NCBI GenBank assembly: GCA_949743955.1
Contig: CATJVQ010000040.1
Span: forward strand, 1 to 62,410
From: an uncultured Oscillospiraceae bacterium
Lineage (GTDB): Bacteria; Bacillota; Clostridia; Oscillospirales; Ruminococcaceae
Reading direction: 5' to 3'
DNA length: 62,410 nt
The notes under the pieces were generated by a model that ran no database searches, had not been told where the DNA came from, and was given only the letters and a program-made list of their open reading frames with translations. A program made the position numbers and the translations under genes. Shown one piece after another: positions 1 to 8,686 of the stretch (position 1 is the first letter of the stretch; every line of letters starts with the position of its first letter).

Positions 1-1
1 A

Positions 2-89
2 TGGTGCCGGTGGTGGGACTCGAACCCACACGGGTGATTAGCCCAACGGATTTTGAGTCCGTCACGTCTGCCAATTCCATCACACCGGC
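2..89 (-). tRNA. tRNA-Leu (anticodon CAA)
   Basis: A complete class II tRNA is read on the minus strand. The 7-bp acceptor stem (GCCGGTG/CACCGGC) closes with discriminator A and an encoded CCA. The anticodon arm ACGGA-CTCAAAA-TCCGT gives anticodon CAA, which decodes UUG, and a long variable arm follows, as expected for leucine. It is first of three clustered tRNAs on this strand (Leu, Pro, Gln). Confidence 0.95.
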
Positions 90-204
90 AAAGATTCAGT
101 TTTCCGATTCCGTCCGCTAAAAGCAGCCAGCAAGTGTCAAAAAAATGTAGAACTGAAAAAAGCTCCCATAAACAGCAAAAAGGCCGCTCATAGGAGATTT
201 TCCG

Positions 205-281
205 TGGTCGGAGTAGGGAGACTTGAACTCCCGGCCTCTTGGTCCCGAACCAAGCGCGCTACCAAACTGCGCTATACCCCG
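205..281 (-). tRNA. tRNA-Pro (anticodon CGG)
   Basis: Full cloverleaf on the minus strand. The acceptor CGGGGTA/TACTCCG has one G-U pair, the discriminator is A and CCA is encoded. The anticodon arm CTTGG-TTCGGGA-CCAAG reads CGG (codon CCG), fitting a GC-rich genome that uses CCG often. The next tRNA begins three bases away, so the pair is probably co-transcribed. Confidence 0.95.
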
Positions 282-284
282 AGT

Positions 285-358
285 TGGTTGCCCGACTAGG
301 ATTCGAACCCAGACAAACAGAGTCAGAGTCTGTCGTGCTACCATTACACAATCGGGCA
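285..358 (-). tRNA. tRNA-Gln (anticodon CTG)
   Basis: Full cloverleaf on the minus strand. The acceptor TGCCCGA/TCGGGCA starts with U as usual for tRNA-Gln, with discriminator A and encoded CCA. The anticodon arm ACAGA-CTCTGAC-TCTGT reads CUG (codon CAG). It is the promoter-proximal member of the Gln-Pro-Leu cluster. Confidence 0.94.
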
Positions 359-480
359 GTAACCATCATTCACTTGACAATGAACGGAGAACAGGTTTTA
401 TTATAGCATATAATTTCCGTTTGTCAAGGGATTTTTCGGATTTTTTCACCTTTTCAGCGGACACCCGAAGCCTGTCCGGC

Positions 481-909
481 TCAGATGACGTAATTACCGC
501 CCATTTCCTGCCCCACAAGATCCGCGAGTGTAATCCCGTCCAGATACCGGCCGATAACCTCGTCCAGTCCCCGCCACATGGGGAGCGTCCGGCACGACGA
601 CGCCCGCGGACAGGCGGCGGCATCCTTCTCCAGACAGGCGACCGGCGCCAGAGATTCCTCTGTCAGGCGCAGAATGGCCCCCACGGTATACGCATCCGGC
701 GCCTTTGTCAGCCTGTATCCGCCGCCCTTGCCGCGCAGGCCGTTTAAGAGGCGGGCTTTCACCAGGAGCCTGATAATGCTCTCCAGATACTTCTCCGAAA
801 TCTCTTGGCGCCGCGCGATCACCTTTAAAGGGATGAATCCATCCTCCGCGTGCTCGCTCAGATCGATCATGACGCGCAGCGCATAACGGCCCTTTGTTGA
901 AATCAGCAT
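481..909 (-). CDS. Rrf2 family transcriptional regulator (IscR/CymR-like)
   Basis: A 142-residue Rrf2-type regulator. The N-terminal winged helix begins MLISTKGRYALRVM (1-14), and the family's GLRGKGGGYRL wing lies at 57-67. Three cysteines (C92, C100, C106) sit where IscR-type members bind an Fe-S cluster, so it may sense Fe-S or redox status rather than act like cysteine-free CymR. It is divergent from cysK, which suggests control of cysteine synthesis; that target is inferred from position. An inverted repeat over its own promoter (936-960) implies autoregulation. The length is typical for the family. Confidence 0.9.
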   Translation of the reverse strand: MLISTKGRYALRVMIDLSEHAEDGFIPLKVIARRQEISEKYLESIIRLLVKARLLNGLRGKGGGYRLTKAPDAYTVGAILRLTEESLAPVACLEKDAAACPRASSCRTLPMWRGLDEVIGRYLDGITLADLVGQEMGGNYVI

Positions 910-935
910 AAGACAATCCTCCGTCCGGCAATAAA

Positions 936-968
936 CCTATTATACAATATGGTTAATAGGAAAATCAA
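936..968 (-). promoter_or_regulatory. Promoter and palindromic operator of the Rrf2 gene
   Basis: On the minus strand TTGATT (963-968) and TATAAT (939-944) are 18 bp apart. A 25-bp inverted repeat, CCTATTA (936-942) and TAATAGG (954-960), covers the -10 element and spacer. This is a natural operator for the adjacent Rrf2 protein; the protein-site link is inferred. Confidence 0.65.
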
Positions 969-990
969 TGAAAAATTTCTGAATTTTCCC

Positions 991-1019
991 TTGACAAATA
1001 CTGTGTCCCGTTTTATAAT
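991..1019 (+). promoter_or_regulatory. Sigma-A promoter of cysK
   Basis: Consensus TTGACA (991-996) and TATAAT (1014-1019) are separated by exactly 17 bp, followed by an AT-rich leader and GGAGG at 1061-1065. The promoter lies about 30 bp beyond the palindrome at 936-960, so one regulator could act on both promoters. Confidence 0.85.
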
Positions 1020-1074
1020 TCATATTCACCTATATGATAAGTTGGTATAAATCATTCGAAGGAGGAACTGAGTG

Positions 1075-2007
1075 ATGAGCCATATTTATACATCCGCAGA
1101 CCAGTTGATCGGTAAAACACCGCTTCTGGAACTGACCCGTATCGAAAAAAAGGAGAAGCTGGAGGCCCGCATCCTCGCGAAACTGGAGTATTTGAACCCC
1201 GCCGGCAGCGTAAAGGACCGCATCGCCCGGGCCATGATCGACGATGCGGAGGAAAAGGGCCTTTTAAAGCCCGGATCCGTCATCATCGAGCCCACCTCGG
1301 GCAACACAGGCATCGGGCTCGCCTCCGTAGCCGCCGCGAGAGGCTACCGGATCATTATCGTCATGCCCGAGACCATGAGCGTGGAACGCCGCCAGATCAT
1401 GAAGGCCTACGGCGCCGAGCTTGTCCTCACCGAGGGGGCCAAGGGGATGCAGGGCGCCATCGACAAGGCCAGTGAACTGGCCAGGGAGTTCCCTGCGATT
1501 TTCATCCCCGGGAAGTTTGTCAATCCCGCCAATCCCGCCGCCCACAGGGCCGCGACAGGCCCGGAAATCTGGGAGGATACCGATGGCGGAGTGGATATCT
1601 TTGTCGCAGGCGTCGGCACCGGCGGAACGCTCACCGGCGTGGGCGAATACCTTCGGGAGCAGAACCCGAATGTCCGAATTGTCGCTGTGGAGCCCGCCTC
1701 CTCGCCCGTCCTCAGCGGCGGAGCACCGGGCGCTCACAAGATTCAGGGCATCGGCGCGGGCTTCATCCCGGACGTGCTCGATACCGGCATCTATGACGAA
1801 GTCATCCCCGTCGAAAATGAAAATGCTTTCACCGCCGGCAGGCTGATGGGCCGGGCGGAGGGCGTCCTCGTCGGCATTTCGTCCGGCGCGGCGCTCTGGG
1901 CGGCCATCCAGCTGGGGAAACGCCCGGAAAACCGGGGGAAAAACATTGTCGTTCTGCTGCCCGATACCGGCGACCGCTACCTCTCCACCCCACTGTTCAC
2001 GGACTGA
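1075..2007 (+). CDS. cysK: Cysteine synthase A (O-acetylserine sulfhydrylase)
   Basis: PLP-dependent enzyme making L-cysteine from O-acetylserine and sulfide. The Schiff-base lysine is K47 in NPAGSVKDR, the substrate loop is TSGNTG near 72-77, and the phosphate-binding glycine loop is GTGGTLTG. The 310-residue length is normal for CysK. The start chosen is ATG 1075, nine bases after GGAGG; a GTG at 1072 would add one residue. It stands alone behind a consensus promoter and ends in a strong terminator. The divergent Rrf2 gene is the likely regulator. Confidence 0.95.
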   Translation: MSHIYTSADQLIGKTPLLELTRIEKKEKLEARILAKLEYLNPAGSVKDRIARAMIDDAEEKGLLKPGSVIIEPTSGNTGIGLASVAAARGYRIIIVMPETMSVERRQIMKAYGAELVLTEGAKGMQGAIDKASELAREFPAIFIPGKFVNPANPAAHRAATGPEIWEDTDGGVDIFVAGVGTGGTLTGVGEYLREQNPNVRIVAVEPASSPVLSGGAPGAHKIQGIGAGFIPDVLDTGIYDEVIPVENENAFTAGRLMGRAEGVLVGISSGAALWAAIQLGKRPENRGKNIVVLLPDTGDRYLSTPLFTD

Positions 2008-2017
2008 ACCGGAGACA

Positions 2018-2053
2018 AAAAACCCGTTCTTCCTTTGGGAAGAACGGGTTTTT
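2018..2053. terminator. Bidirectional terminator between cysK and tRNA-Thr
   Basis: A perfect 11-bp stem AACCCGTTCTT/AAGAACGGGTT (2021-2031, 2040-2050) is flanked by an A-run and a T-run. It can end cysK on plus and the tRNA-Thr transcript on minus. Confidence 0.85.
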
Positions 2054-2128
2054 GGAGCTAGTGATGTGACTCGAACACACGACCTGCTGATTACGAATCA
2101 GCTGCACTACCGACTGTGCTACACTAGC
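2053..2128 (-). tRNA. tRNA-Thr (anticodon CGT)
   Basis: Full cloverleaf on the minus strand. The acceptor is GCTAGTG/CACTAGC with discriminator U and encoded CCA. The anticodon arm GCTGA-TTCGTAA-TCAGC reads CGU, decoding ACG. Confidence 0.94.
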
Positions 2129-2193
2129 AAATCCGGCAAAACTCAACAGTATTTATTATAACGCCAACCGAAAGAGAAGTCAAGAGTTAAACG

Positions 2194-2240
2194 AAAAAAC
2201 GGAGGACGGACCTCAAAAAAAGGCACGCCCGCCCTCCGCC
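2194..2240 (-). terminator. Rho-independent terminator of hup
   Basis: On the minus strand a GC-rich imperfect stem (CGGAGG... paired with CCTCCG) is followed by six T. It starts a few bases beyond the hup stop codon. Confidence 0.7.
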
Positions 2241-2251
2241 TGAAGCCTGCC

Positions 2252-2527
2252 TTATGCAGAGACAGCGTCCTTGAGGGCCTTGCCCGCTTTGAAGACAGGG
2301 AGCTTGGAGGCGGCGATCTCAATCTGTGCGCCCGTGCGCGGATTGATGCCCGTGCGGGCGGCGCGGTTCTTTACTTCAAATGTCCCGAAGCCGATGAGCG
2401 ACACCTTTTCCCCCGCGACGAGCGCGTCCGTAATCGCTCCAACGACAGCTTCCAGAGCCGCTTCGCTATCTTTCTTTGTGAACCCGGATTTCTCGGCGAT
2501 TGCATTGATCATATCCGTCTTTGTCAT
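2252..2527 (-). CDS. hup: HU family DNA-binding protein
   Basis: A 91-residue nucleoid protein of the HU/IHF fold, which bends and compacts DNA as a dimer. The N-terminal helices ([15 protein letters not shown]) lead to the signature [18 protein letters not shown] near 46-63, containing the DNA-inserting Asn-Pro. Length and motif are canonical. It follows mazG after a 117-bp gap, the yabM-mazG-hup order known in clostridia, so it is probably co-transcribed but may have its own promoter in the gap. Confidence 0.96.
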   Translation of the reverse strand: MTKTDMINAIAEKSGFTKKDSEAALEAVVGAITDALVAGEKVSLIGFGTFEVKNRAARTGINPRTGAQIEIAASKLPVFKAGKALKDAVSA

Positions 2528-2644
2528 TTTTTCATTACCCCCGCATACTTCTTGATTTGTATTTTCCTTGAATCACAGACATACCGCACCCGGAAGGACA
2601 GCCCGCCGGATCCGGAACGCAGTTTTTCGCTATCCATCTACGGC

Positions 2645-3463
2645 CTAGTTTGCCTTCGCGGCCCGCCAACATACATTGAATTCCCCAGACGGACAGTTTT
2701 TCAGATCAAATCCCTTCTGAGCGGCGATTGCCTCCGCCCGCTCAAAACGGCCGACAATCTTGTTCGTCGCCGCATTCAGGATTTCTTCCGCATCCGTATT
2801 CAGGGAACGCGCCACCTGAACCGCCGCAAAAAACACGTCGCCCATTTCGTCGAGCACGGCTTCGCGCTTTCCAGATTCGACCGCCTCCTGAAGCTCGGCC
2901 ATCTCGGCGCGCAGATCTCCCATGGCCCACTCGGCGTCCGACGGGGTCAGCCCGACCCTTGCCGTCCGCTGCTGGACCTTCTGCGCCCGCATCAGGGCAG
3001 GAAGTGTACCCGGGACACTGCGCAGCGTCTCGGAGACAGTGGTCTGCCCCTTGCTGCGCTGCTTGATCCGCTCCCAGTTACCGAGCACATCGCCGGTAGA
3101 ATTCACCTGCACGCCGCCAAAGACATGCGGATGCCGTTCAATCAGCTTTTTGCAGATTCCGTCGCACACCCCGTCGAAACCCGGGCGGCCCTCCTCTTCC
3201 TCCATGCGGGCATGCAGCACCACCTGGAGCAGCAGGTCCCCCAGCTCTTCGCGCAAGAGCGCGGCGTCCTCCAAATCAATGGCCTCGGCGACCTCATAGG
3301 TTTCCTCAATCAGGTTTTTGCGGATGGAGCGATGGGTCTGTTCCCTGTCCCACGGACAGCCCCCCGGCGAGCGGAGAATCCGGACAATCTCGATGAGATC
3401 CTCCACCGTGTACTGCGTTTTCTGCTCAAATTTCACATCCGACACTCTGTCTTCCCCCTGCAT
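2645..3463 (-). CDS. mazG: Nucleoside triphosphate pyrophosphohydrolase MazG
   Basis: House-cleaning enzyme that hydrolyses (d)NTPs to NMP and pyrophosphate. Two tandem MazG domains are visible. The first carries the metal-binding pattern EETYEVAEAI followed by EELGDLLLQVVLH; the second is the region with MGDLRAEMAELQ and DEMGDVFFA. ATG 3463 (272 residues) is preferred because GGGAG lies six bases upstream; ATG 3487 would add eight residues but has no well-spaced ribosome site. It sits between a SpoVB-like flippase and hup, as in the Bacillus yabM-yabN region. Confidence 0.92.
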   Translation of the reverse strand: MQGEDRVSDVKFEQKTQYTVEDLIEIVRILRSPGGCPWDREQTHRSIRKNLIEETYEVAEAIDLEDAALLREELGDLLLQVVLHARMEEEEGRPGFDGVCDGICKKLIERHPHVFGGVQVNSTGDVLGNWERIKQRSKGQTTVSETLRSVPGTLPALMRAQKVQQRTARVGLTPSDAEWAMGDLRAEMAELQEAVESGKREAVLDEMGDVFFAAVQVARSLNTDAEEILNAATNKIVGRFERAEAIAAQKGFDLKNCPSGEFNVCWRAAKAN

Positions 3464-3495
3464 GACGGTCTCCCGTTCGATGGACATCCTTTATA

Positions 3496-5211
3496 TTACC
3501 TTATCAGGGCATGTTTTTCAAGTATTTTTGCGATTTTTTCCCCTTTTGGGAGCATTAAAACGTCATCCTTCGTGACAGCCTGCAATAACAGGGCCGCCGC
3601 CAGATAGACACCCGCCCCGATCCCCACTGCCAGCAGCGCGGCTGTTCCGGGCGGAAGGATGCGCGCAAGCAGCCCATGCGCGCTCCACGCCCCCGCCGCG
3701 CACAGAATGCCCGCCGCCAGCGGACGGAGAACCGCCCGCCCGTAATTGATGCGGACCTTCGCCTCATGCACGAGCAGCCGAAGGCTCCACGGCACGATGA
3801 GCGCATAGCACAGCAGTGTCCCCGCCGGCGCGCCCGCGATGTTCACCTGCGGCAGGCCAATGAGCAGATAGTTCGCGGCAAACTTAAGCGCGCCGCCCAG
3901 CGCCATGAGCTTCACCGGGGCCGATGTCCGGCCCACGGCCTGCAAGGCCGCGTTCAGGGGTGCTGTCAGAGCGACAAGGATGGCCGCCGGCCCCAGCATG
4001 CGCAAAAGGCCCGCCGCCAGCGCCGCCTCCACCGGCTTCCTGCCGTACAGAAGCTGGCACAGCGGCCCGGCCAGCACTGTCAGGCCCAGTCCGGCCGGGG
4101 CCGCCAGGAGCATTGTGACACGCAGCATCGTGTTGATGTGGCGCCCGGTCAGCCGCCGGTCCCCCACCGCCCAAGCTCCCGAAAGCGCCGGCAGCACCGA
4201 GACGCCCAGCGCCGCTGTCAGAGACGGGACAAGGTTAAAAATATTGAGCGCAATCCCCGAATAGGAGCCGTACAGAAACTTTGGGATGTCCCGCACCGGA
4301 TAGTCCGCGGGAATGAGCCCGGCGTACTGCCCAAGAAAGGCGGGAGCATCCCGCCCGAGGGCGGCGTCCAGCCGGGTGAGGATGGAGGCGAGGTCGATCA
4401 TTCCCGTCAGGTGCGCCACCACGGATCCGAGGCACACCGGCACGGCGATGCGCCCCATGCGCCGCAGGAGCGCACCGCACCGCGCAGGCGGCGGGGAGTC
4501 GGAGAGCTGCCGGCGGGTGAGGCCGTCGCCGCGGAGGAGGTGGCGTATCGAAAGGAACAGTGTCCCCGCCGCGGTGGACGCCGCGACCCCCAGCACCGCG
4601 CCTACCGCGCCGCGTGCCGGAGCGGGAAGCCCGGCGAGCGGCGGCCAGTTTTCCATGGCGGGCTGCATAAACGCCGCACACAGCAGTATGCCGCACACGA
4701 GCTTGACCCCCGCCTCCGTTACCTGGCTGACAGCGGTGGGGAGCATATTGCCAAGCCCTTGGTAGTAGCCGCGCCACGCGCTCATCAGGCAGCAGAAGAG
4801 GACAGCGGGCGAAAGCGCCGCGATGGCCGCCCCGCTCTGCGGGCTGCCCAAAAGCCCGGCGAAGCGTTCCGCACCGAGGAACATCACCGCGCTGCCCGCG
4901 AGTCCGCTGACAAAGAAAAGCGCCGCGGCTAGGCGCAGGATCCGCCTCGCATCGCGCCAGCGCCCGAGCGCTGCGTTTTCGCTGACCATCTTTGATACCG
5001 CCACAGGGAGCCCCGCCACCGCCAGGGCGCTGACCGGGCGAAAGATGTCGTAAGCAATGGTGAAGTCCCCCATACCCATGCCGCCCAGGAGGTTCGCCAG
5101 CGGAATTTTGAAGCACGCCCCCACCAGCTTGACAGCCACTGTCGCCCCCGCCAGAATCGCCGCCCCCTGCAAAAAGCTCTGCCTGTATGCGCCCCGTTCC
5201 TTCAAGCGCAC
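3496..5211 (-). CDS. SpoVB/MurJ-like lipid-linked oligosaccharide flippase
   Basis: A 571-residue, highly hydrophobic protein with about 14 predicted membrane spans. It belongs to the MOP exporter superfamily: the N-terminal FLQGAAILAGATVAVKL and FKIPLANLLGG regions are typical of SpoVB/YabM/MurJ. These proteins flip lipid-linked sugars across the membrane for peptidoglycan or cortex synthesis. Gene order with mazG and hup matches yabM-yabN-hup, so YabM is the best assignment. GTG 5211 is used; TTG 5205 has better spacing from AGGAGG and is equally possible. Bacillus SpoVB itself cannot be excluded. Confidence 0.88.
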   Translation of the reverse strand: MRLKERGAYRQSFLQGAAILAGATVAVKLVGACFKIPLANLLGGMGMGDFTIAYDIFRPVSALAVAGLPVAVSKMVSENAALGRWRDARRILRLAAALFFVSGLAGSAVMFLGAERFAGLLGSPQSGAAIAALSPAVLFCCLMSAWRGYYQGLGNMLPTAVSQVTEAGVKLVCGILLCAAFMQPAMENWPPLAGLPAPARGAVGAVLGVAASTAAGTLFLSIRHLLRGDGLTRRQLSDSPPPARCGALLRRMGRIAVPVCLGSVVAHLTGMIDLASILTRLDAALGRDAPAFLGQYAGLIPADYPVRDIPKFLYGSYSGIALNIFNLVPSLTAALGVSVLPALSGAWAVGDRRLTGRHINTMLRVTMLLAAPAGLGLTVLAGPLCQLLYGRKPVEAALAAGLLRMLGPAAILVALTAPLNAALQAVGRTSAPVKLMALGGALKFAANYLLIGLPQVNIAGAPAGTLLCYALIVPWSLRLLVHEAKVRINYGRAVLRPLAAGILCAAGAWSAHGLLARILPPGTAALLAVGIGAGVYLAAALLLQAVTKDDVLMLPKGEKIAKILEKHALIR

Positions 5212-5228
5212 CCCTCCTCCGGAAAAAT

Positions 5229-5270
5229 AAAAGGAACTGCCGCAAAAACCTTTGCAACAGTTCCTTTCGT
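5229..5270 (-). terminator. Terminator of the zinc-ribbon gene
   Basis: A 10-bp stem AAAGGAACTG/CAGTTCCTTT has a loop of about 18 bases. On the minus strand it is followed by a T-rich run. It separates the zinc-ribbon gene from the flippase operon. Confidence 0.75.
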
Positions 5271-5283
5271 GAAAACACGATTC

Positions 5284-5796
5284 TTACTCGTCCTGGCTCT
5301 CCGCCTCAGCCGCCGCGGGTTCCTCCTGCGGAGCCTCTTCCTCCTCTGCGGGCTCTTCCGCCGCTTCCTCCGCCGGCGCGGACTCTTCCTCCTCCGGATC
5401 CGGATTCGGGTCGGAGGCGTCCGCGGTCGGGTCGGGCTTATGCAGGAGCGCTCCGCAGTTCGGGCAGAACTGCGCCTTGATGTCCACGGCATTGCCGCAG
5501 CTGTCGCAGCGGTGGACATTGTGCAGCTCGTCGAGCTTACCGCGGATGACATCCAGCTCGGCCTTGAGGGTGTCGATCTCCGCCACGCATTCGTCCACCA
5601 GTCCCTGATTGGCGGTGCCCGCCTTGACCATCTCGTACACCATCAGCCCCAGCTTCTCATACACCTTGTCAATATCGCTGCCCAGCGATATTGCCTGAAG
5701 CTTGAGCTTGGAAACCTCCACCACGTCCCCCGCGCGTTTGCCCACATCCGTCGCCACGTCGCGCGCCTGGCTGATAATGCTGTCCAGTATGCTCAT
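5284..5796 (-). CDS. Zinc-ribbon protein with coiled coil and acidic tail
   Basis: A 170-residue soluble protein of unknown function. Residues 1-90 are helical and probably coiled. A zinc ribbon follows with CDSCGNA and CPNCGALL (two CxxC pairs), then a very acidic Glu/Ala/Pro tail from about 125 to the end. A ribosome site GGGGAAAG precedes the ATG. A -10 element TATAAT with upstream TG (minus strand, 5878-5883) lies in the gap before hemZ. Similar small zinc-ribbon proteins are common in Firmicutes without known roles. Confidence 0.8.
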   Translation of the reverse strand: MSILDSIISQARDVATDVGKRAGDVVEVSKLKLQAISLGSDIDKVYEKLGLMVYEMVKAGTANQGLVDECVAEIDTLKAELDVIRGKLDELHNVHRCDSCGNAVDIKAQFCPNCGALLHKPDPTADASDPNPDPEEEESAPAEEAAEEPAEEEEAPQEEPAAAEAESQDE

Positions 5797-5878
5797 GTTC
5801 TTTCCCCGCTTTCCTTGTCGTTTTTGTCCGCGTTGGATCTGTCTCTGATGTAAATTGACTATCGGTCACTTGCAATCA

Positions 5879-7357
5879 TTATAGCACATTCGCCGGGCAA
5901 ATACCATAGAATTTTTCCACTTCGGAAAGTTTTGCACACTCCCCTTCAAAGCGGCTGATATATTCATATGGATATTTACAGTGAAATATCCTCTGGATTT
6001 TCCGCTCCGCCGCGTCCGGCGCCGCCAGCTTTGTCACGCCCCCCGCCCCGGCGGAGAGGATGGTCTGATTTTCGTCCATAATGCGCACGTTATAAAGGCT
6101 CTCATGTCCCGGCAGGCTCCACCCCGTATTCTCCAGATTCCCGACAGTGTTCTTCTGCCGGTAGAGGTAGTACGGCCGGTACGCCTCCATGAGCATTCGG
6201 CAGGAGAGGGCCACACTCTCGCGGGCGGTGTCGTGCGCGAGCACAGTCCCGCGCTCCTCAGCCAGCCACGCGCTGCGCTTGACAGAGAGCGCGTGCACCG
6301 TGATGTTTTCCGGCCCCCACTCCATCACCTGCCGCAGCGATGCGGCGAATGTCTCGGGCGTGTCCCCCTCGAGCCCGGCGATGAGATCCATGTTGAGAGT
6401 CCCGAATCCCGCCTCCCTGGCCATGCGCAGCGCGTCCTCGGCCTGCCTGGCCGTGTGCGGACGCCCCGCCCGGCGCAGCACCTCCTCGCACAGCGACTGC
6501 GGGTTGACACTCACGCGCGTGACACCCGCTTCCTTCATCACCCCGCACTTTTCCGGCGTGAACGTGTCCGGGCGCCCGGCCTCGACGGTAAACTCCGCGC
6601 CCGGGACAAACGTGAAATTTTTCCGCACGGCAGCCAGGATCCGGCCAAGGAGAGGGGTGTCCAGCGTGGTGGGCGTCCCGCCGCCGACATAAGCGCTCTC
6701 GAGTATGAGCCCGGCCCGGCCGGCGCGCTCCCCGAGAAGCTGAAGCTCCCGCTCCAGCTTCTCCGCGTAGGGGCGGAGCAGGTGCCCCGCACGCTCAATC
6801 GTCTGCGAGACGAAGGAACAGTAGCGGCAGCGTGTCGGGCAGAAGGGGATAGAGACATAGAGCGCGACCCGTTTTTCGTCCAGTTCCGGCAGGGAACGCT
6901 GCACAAGCGCTGTCTCGCACGCGAGGCGCGCCTTCTCCCGGCTGACAGCCTGCTCCGTGCAGAAGTAATTTTCCACCGCCTCCGGGCTCATTCCCGCCTC
7001 CAGGCGGCGCAGAAAGAGCTTTACCGGCCGCACCCCCGTGAGCATCCCCCACGGCGGCGTGATGCCTGTCAGGTTACAGAGTATCGGATAGAGAAGCCGC
7101 GCGAAAGCATGCGTAATCCGGATGTGATCCTCCGTATGCGGCAGACTTCCCCCGGCCTCCCGGCATTCCCCCGAAAGGCATACACGCACGAAAAGGCGGA
7201 GCCCCTCCGCCTCCTCATGCAGCCGCGTATGGACAAAACGTTCGTCCCCGTCCGGCGGCGCTCCCTCCCGGAGCGCTGCCCCCTCGCCTGCGAAAAAGAG
7301 CAGGCACAGCGCCTGGAGCTCATACCGCTCGCTGTGCCCGTCGATATACAGCGTCAT
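5879..7357 (-). CDS. hemZ: HemZ-type coproporphyrinogen dehydrogenase-like radical SAM protein
   Basis: A 492-residue radical SAM enzyme of the HemN/HemZ family, which in other bacteria oxidatively decarboxylates coproporphyrinogen III. The [4Fe-4S] motif is FCPTRCRYCSF (CxxxCxxC), followed by the SAM-binding GGGTPTTLD motif. The N-terminal ~150 residues form the extra domain that separates HemZ from HemN. The ATG at 7357 overlaps the stop of the preceding hydrolase by four bases (ATGA), so translation is coupled. No other heme genes lie here, so the substrate is unproven. Confidence 0.88.
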   Translation of the reverse strand: MTLYIDGHSERYELQALCLLFFAGEGAALREGAPPDGDERFVHTRLHEEAEGLRLFVRVCLSGECREAGGSLPHTEDHIRITHAFARLLYPILCNLTGITPPWGMLTGVRPVKLFLRRLEAGMSPEAVENYFCTEQAVSREKARLACETALVQRSLPELDEKRVALYVSIPFCPTRCRYCSFVSQTIERAGHLLRPYAEKLERELQLLGERAGRAGLILESAYVGGGTPTTLDTPLLGRILAAVRKNFTFVPGAEFTVEAGRPDTFTPEKCGVMKEAGVTRVSVNPQSLCEEVLRRAGRPHTARQAEDALRMAREAGFGTLNMDLIAGLEGDTPETFAASLRQVMEWGPENITVHALSVKRSAWLAEERGTVLAHDTARESVALSCRMLMEAYRPYYLYRQKNTVGNLENTGWSLPGHESLYNVRIMDENQTILSAGAGGVTKLAAPDAAERKIQRIFHCKYPYEYISRFEGECAKLSEVEKFYGICPANVL

Positions 7358-7974
7358 ACGGCGGGATCGGAAAGGGTCGGGTTCGTGCGCTTCTCCGTGC
7401 CCATGTCGCTCGACGGTCCGTGCCCCGGATAGACGCGCGTCTCGTCCGGCAGCTCCGCGAGACGCCGCAGCGAACGGCGGAGCGTATCCCAGTCTCCGCC
7501 ATAGAGGTCCGTGCGCCCGCAGTCGCCGCGAAACAGGGTATCCCCGCTGTAAAGCACACCGCTGCACAGGTAGCAGACGCCGCCGCGCGTGTGTCCCGGT
7601 GTCTCCAGCACTGTGAACGAGAGCCCCGCGCACTCCACCGTGTCCCCCTCCCTGAGCAGGCGGTCCGCCTTCATGCAAAAGCGATCGCCCTGCCCGAGCG
7701 AGAGCGGCGGGTTTTCCAGAAGCTCCTCATCCTCTGCCCCGACAGCGAGGGGGCAGCTGTACCATTCCTGTAACTCCTTCACCGCGCCGGTGTGATCAAA
7801 GTGGCCGTGCGTGAGAAGGATGATTTTCGGCGTCAGTCCCTGTTCCTCCAGCAGGCGGCGGATTCTGGCGGCCTCCCCGCCCGGATCGACGACGGCGCAC
7901 CCGCCCCCCTCGCCCGGGACGATATAGCAGTTGGCCGCAATCGGGCCGACTGGCAGTATGATGGGTTCCTGCAC
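7354..7974 (-). CDS. MBL-fold metallo-hydrolase (glyoxalase II-like)
   Basis: A 206-residue metallo-beta-lactamase-fold hydrolase. The di-metal motif is LTHGHFDHTGA (HxHxDH), with later ligands in TPGHTRGGVCY, SGDTLFRGDCGR and VYPGHGPSS. This pattern fits the small YcbL/GloB-like group that cleaves S-lactoylglutathione-type or other thioesters. Start GTG 7974 was chosen because AAAGGAGG lies seven bases upstream; upstream in-frame ATG 7998 lies inside the pyrE end and lacks a ribosome site. It is 13 bases after pyrE and coupled to hemZ. Confidence 0.9.
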   Translation of the reverse strand: MQEPIILPVGPIAANCYIVPGEGGGCAVVDPGGEAARIRRLLEEQGLTPKIILLTHGHFDHTGAVKELQEWYSCPLAVGAEDEELLENPPLSLGQGDRFCMKADRLLREGDTVECAGLSFTVLETPGHTRGGVCYLCSGVLYSGDTLFRGDCGRTDLYGGDWDTLRRSLRRLAELPDETRVYPGHGPSSDMGTEKRTNPTLSDPAV

Positions 7975-7987
7975 AGGAATACCTCCT

Positions 7988-8671
7988 TTATTCCGCATCG
8001 GACATGTCGAAGCGGCAGTACTTGTCCATATAGGCGCGCATCGCGCCGAGCAGGGCGGGATCCTCGCCGTGGGCGTTCAGGTAGTCGTAGATGTCGCGCA
8101 CGGTGATGAGCGCGTGGACGCAGATGCCGAATGTCTCGAACACCTCGCGTACAGCGGTGCGCTCACCGTCCCGCCCCACCTCGCACCGGTCCACGGAGAT
8201 GAACATGTTTTCCGCCTTCGCGCCCGCTGCTGTGAGCAGGGGCACTGTCTCGCGCACGGCGGTACCCGCGGTGATAACATCCTCGATGATGATGACGCGA
8301 TCGCCCTCCTTGGGCTGGTAGCCCACGAGTGTCCCGCCCTCGCCGTGATCCTTCGCCTCCTTGCGGTTGAAGAAGAAGGGCTTGTCGATGCCGTGCTCCC
8401 TGGCGAGGGCGGCGGAGGTCACTGTCACGAGCGGGATCCCCTTATAGGCCGGGCCGAACATGGCGTCGAACGCGCCCGAGCACTCCTCGTGGACAAGGGA
8501 GGCATAGAACGAGCCGAGCGCCGCTATCTGCGCGCCCATGCGGTAATTGGCCGTGTTGATGAAATACGGCGTGCGCCGGCCCGATTTGGTGGTAAAATCG
8601 CCGAAGCGCAGCGCCTGCGCCTCAAGCATGAATTCGATGAATTTGCGCTTATCCTCTGCTTTAAGTCCCAT
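7988..8671 (-). CDS. pyrE: Orotate phosphoribosyltransferase
   Basis: A 227-residue type I phosphoribosyltransferase joining orotate and PRPP to orotidine monophosphate in pyrimidine synthesis. The PRPP loop VIIIEDVITAGTAVRET (about 125-141) and the KxxxxK-containing region FFFNRKEAKDHGEGG are intact. The ribosome site GGGAGG precedes ATG 8671. It lies 15 bases after the lipoprotein gene, away from other pyr genes, in the run that ends with hemZ. Confidence 0.95.
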   Translation of the reverse strand: MGLKAEDKRKFIEFMLEAQALRFGDFTTKSGRRTPYFINTANYRMGAQIAALGSFYASLVHEECSGAFDAMFGPAYKGIPLVTVTSAALAREHGIDKPFFFNRKEAKDHGEGGTLVGYQPKEGDRVIIIEDVITAGTAVRETVPLLTAAGAKAENMFISVDRCEVGRDGERTAVREVFETFGICVHALITVRDIYDYLNAHGEDPALLGAMRAYMDKYCRFDMSDAE

Positions 8672-8686
8672 AGGAAAACATCCTCC

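Noticed and set aside
3676-4932. A 418-codon plus-strand frame opposite the SpoVB-like gene
   Set aside because: The sequence is Arg/Gln/Pro-rich with no family features, while the opposite strand encodes a clear membrane flippase.
5981-7432. A 483-codon plus-strand frame opposite hemZ
   Set aside because: It is a shadow of the radical SAM gene; no start signals and no recognisable domain.
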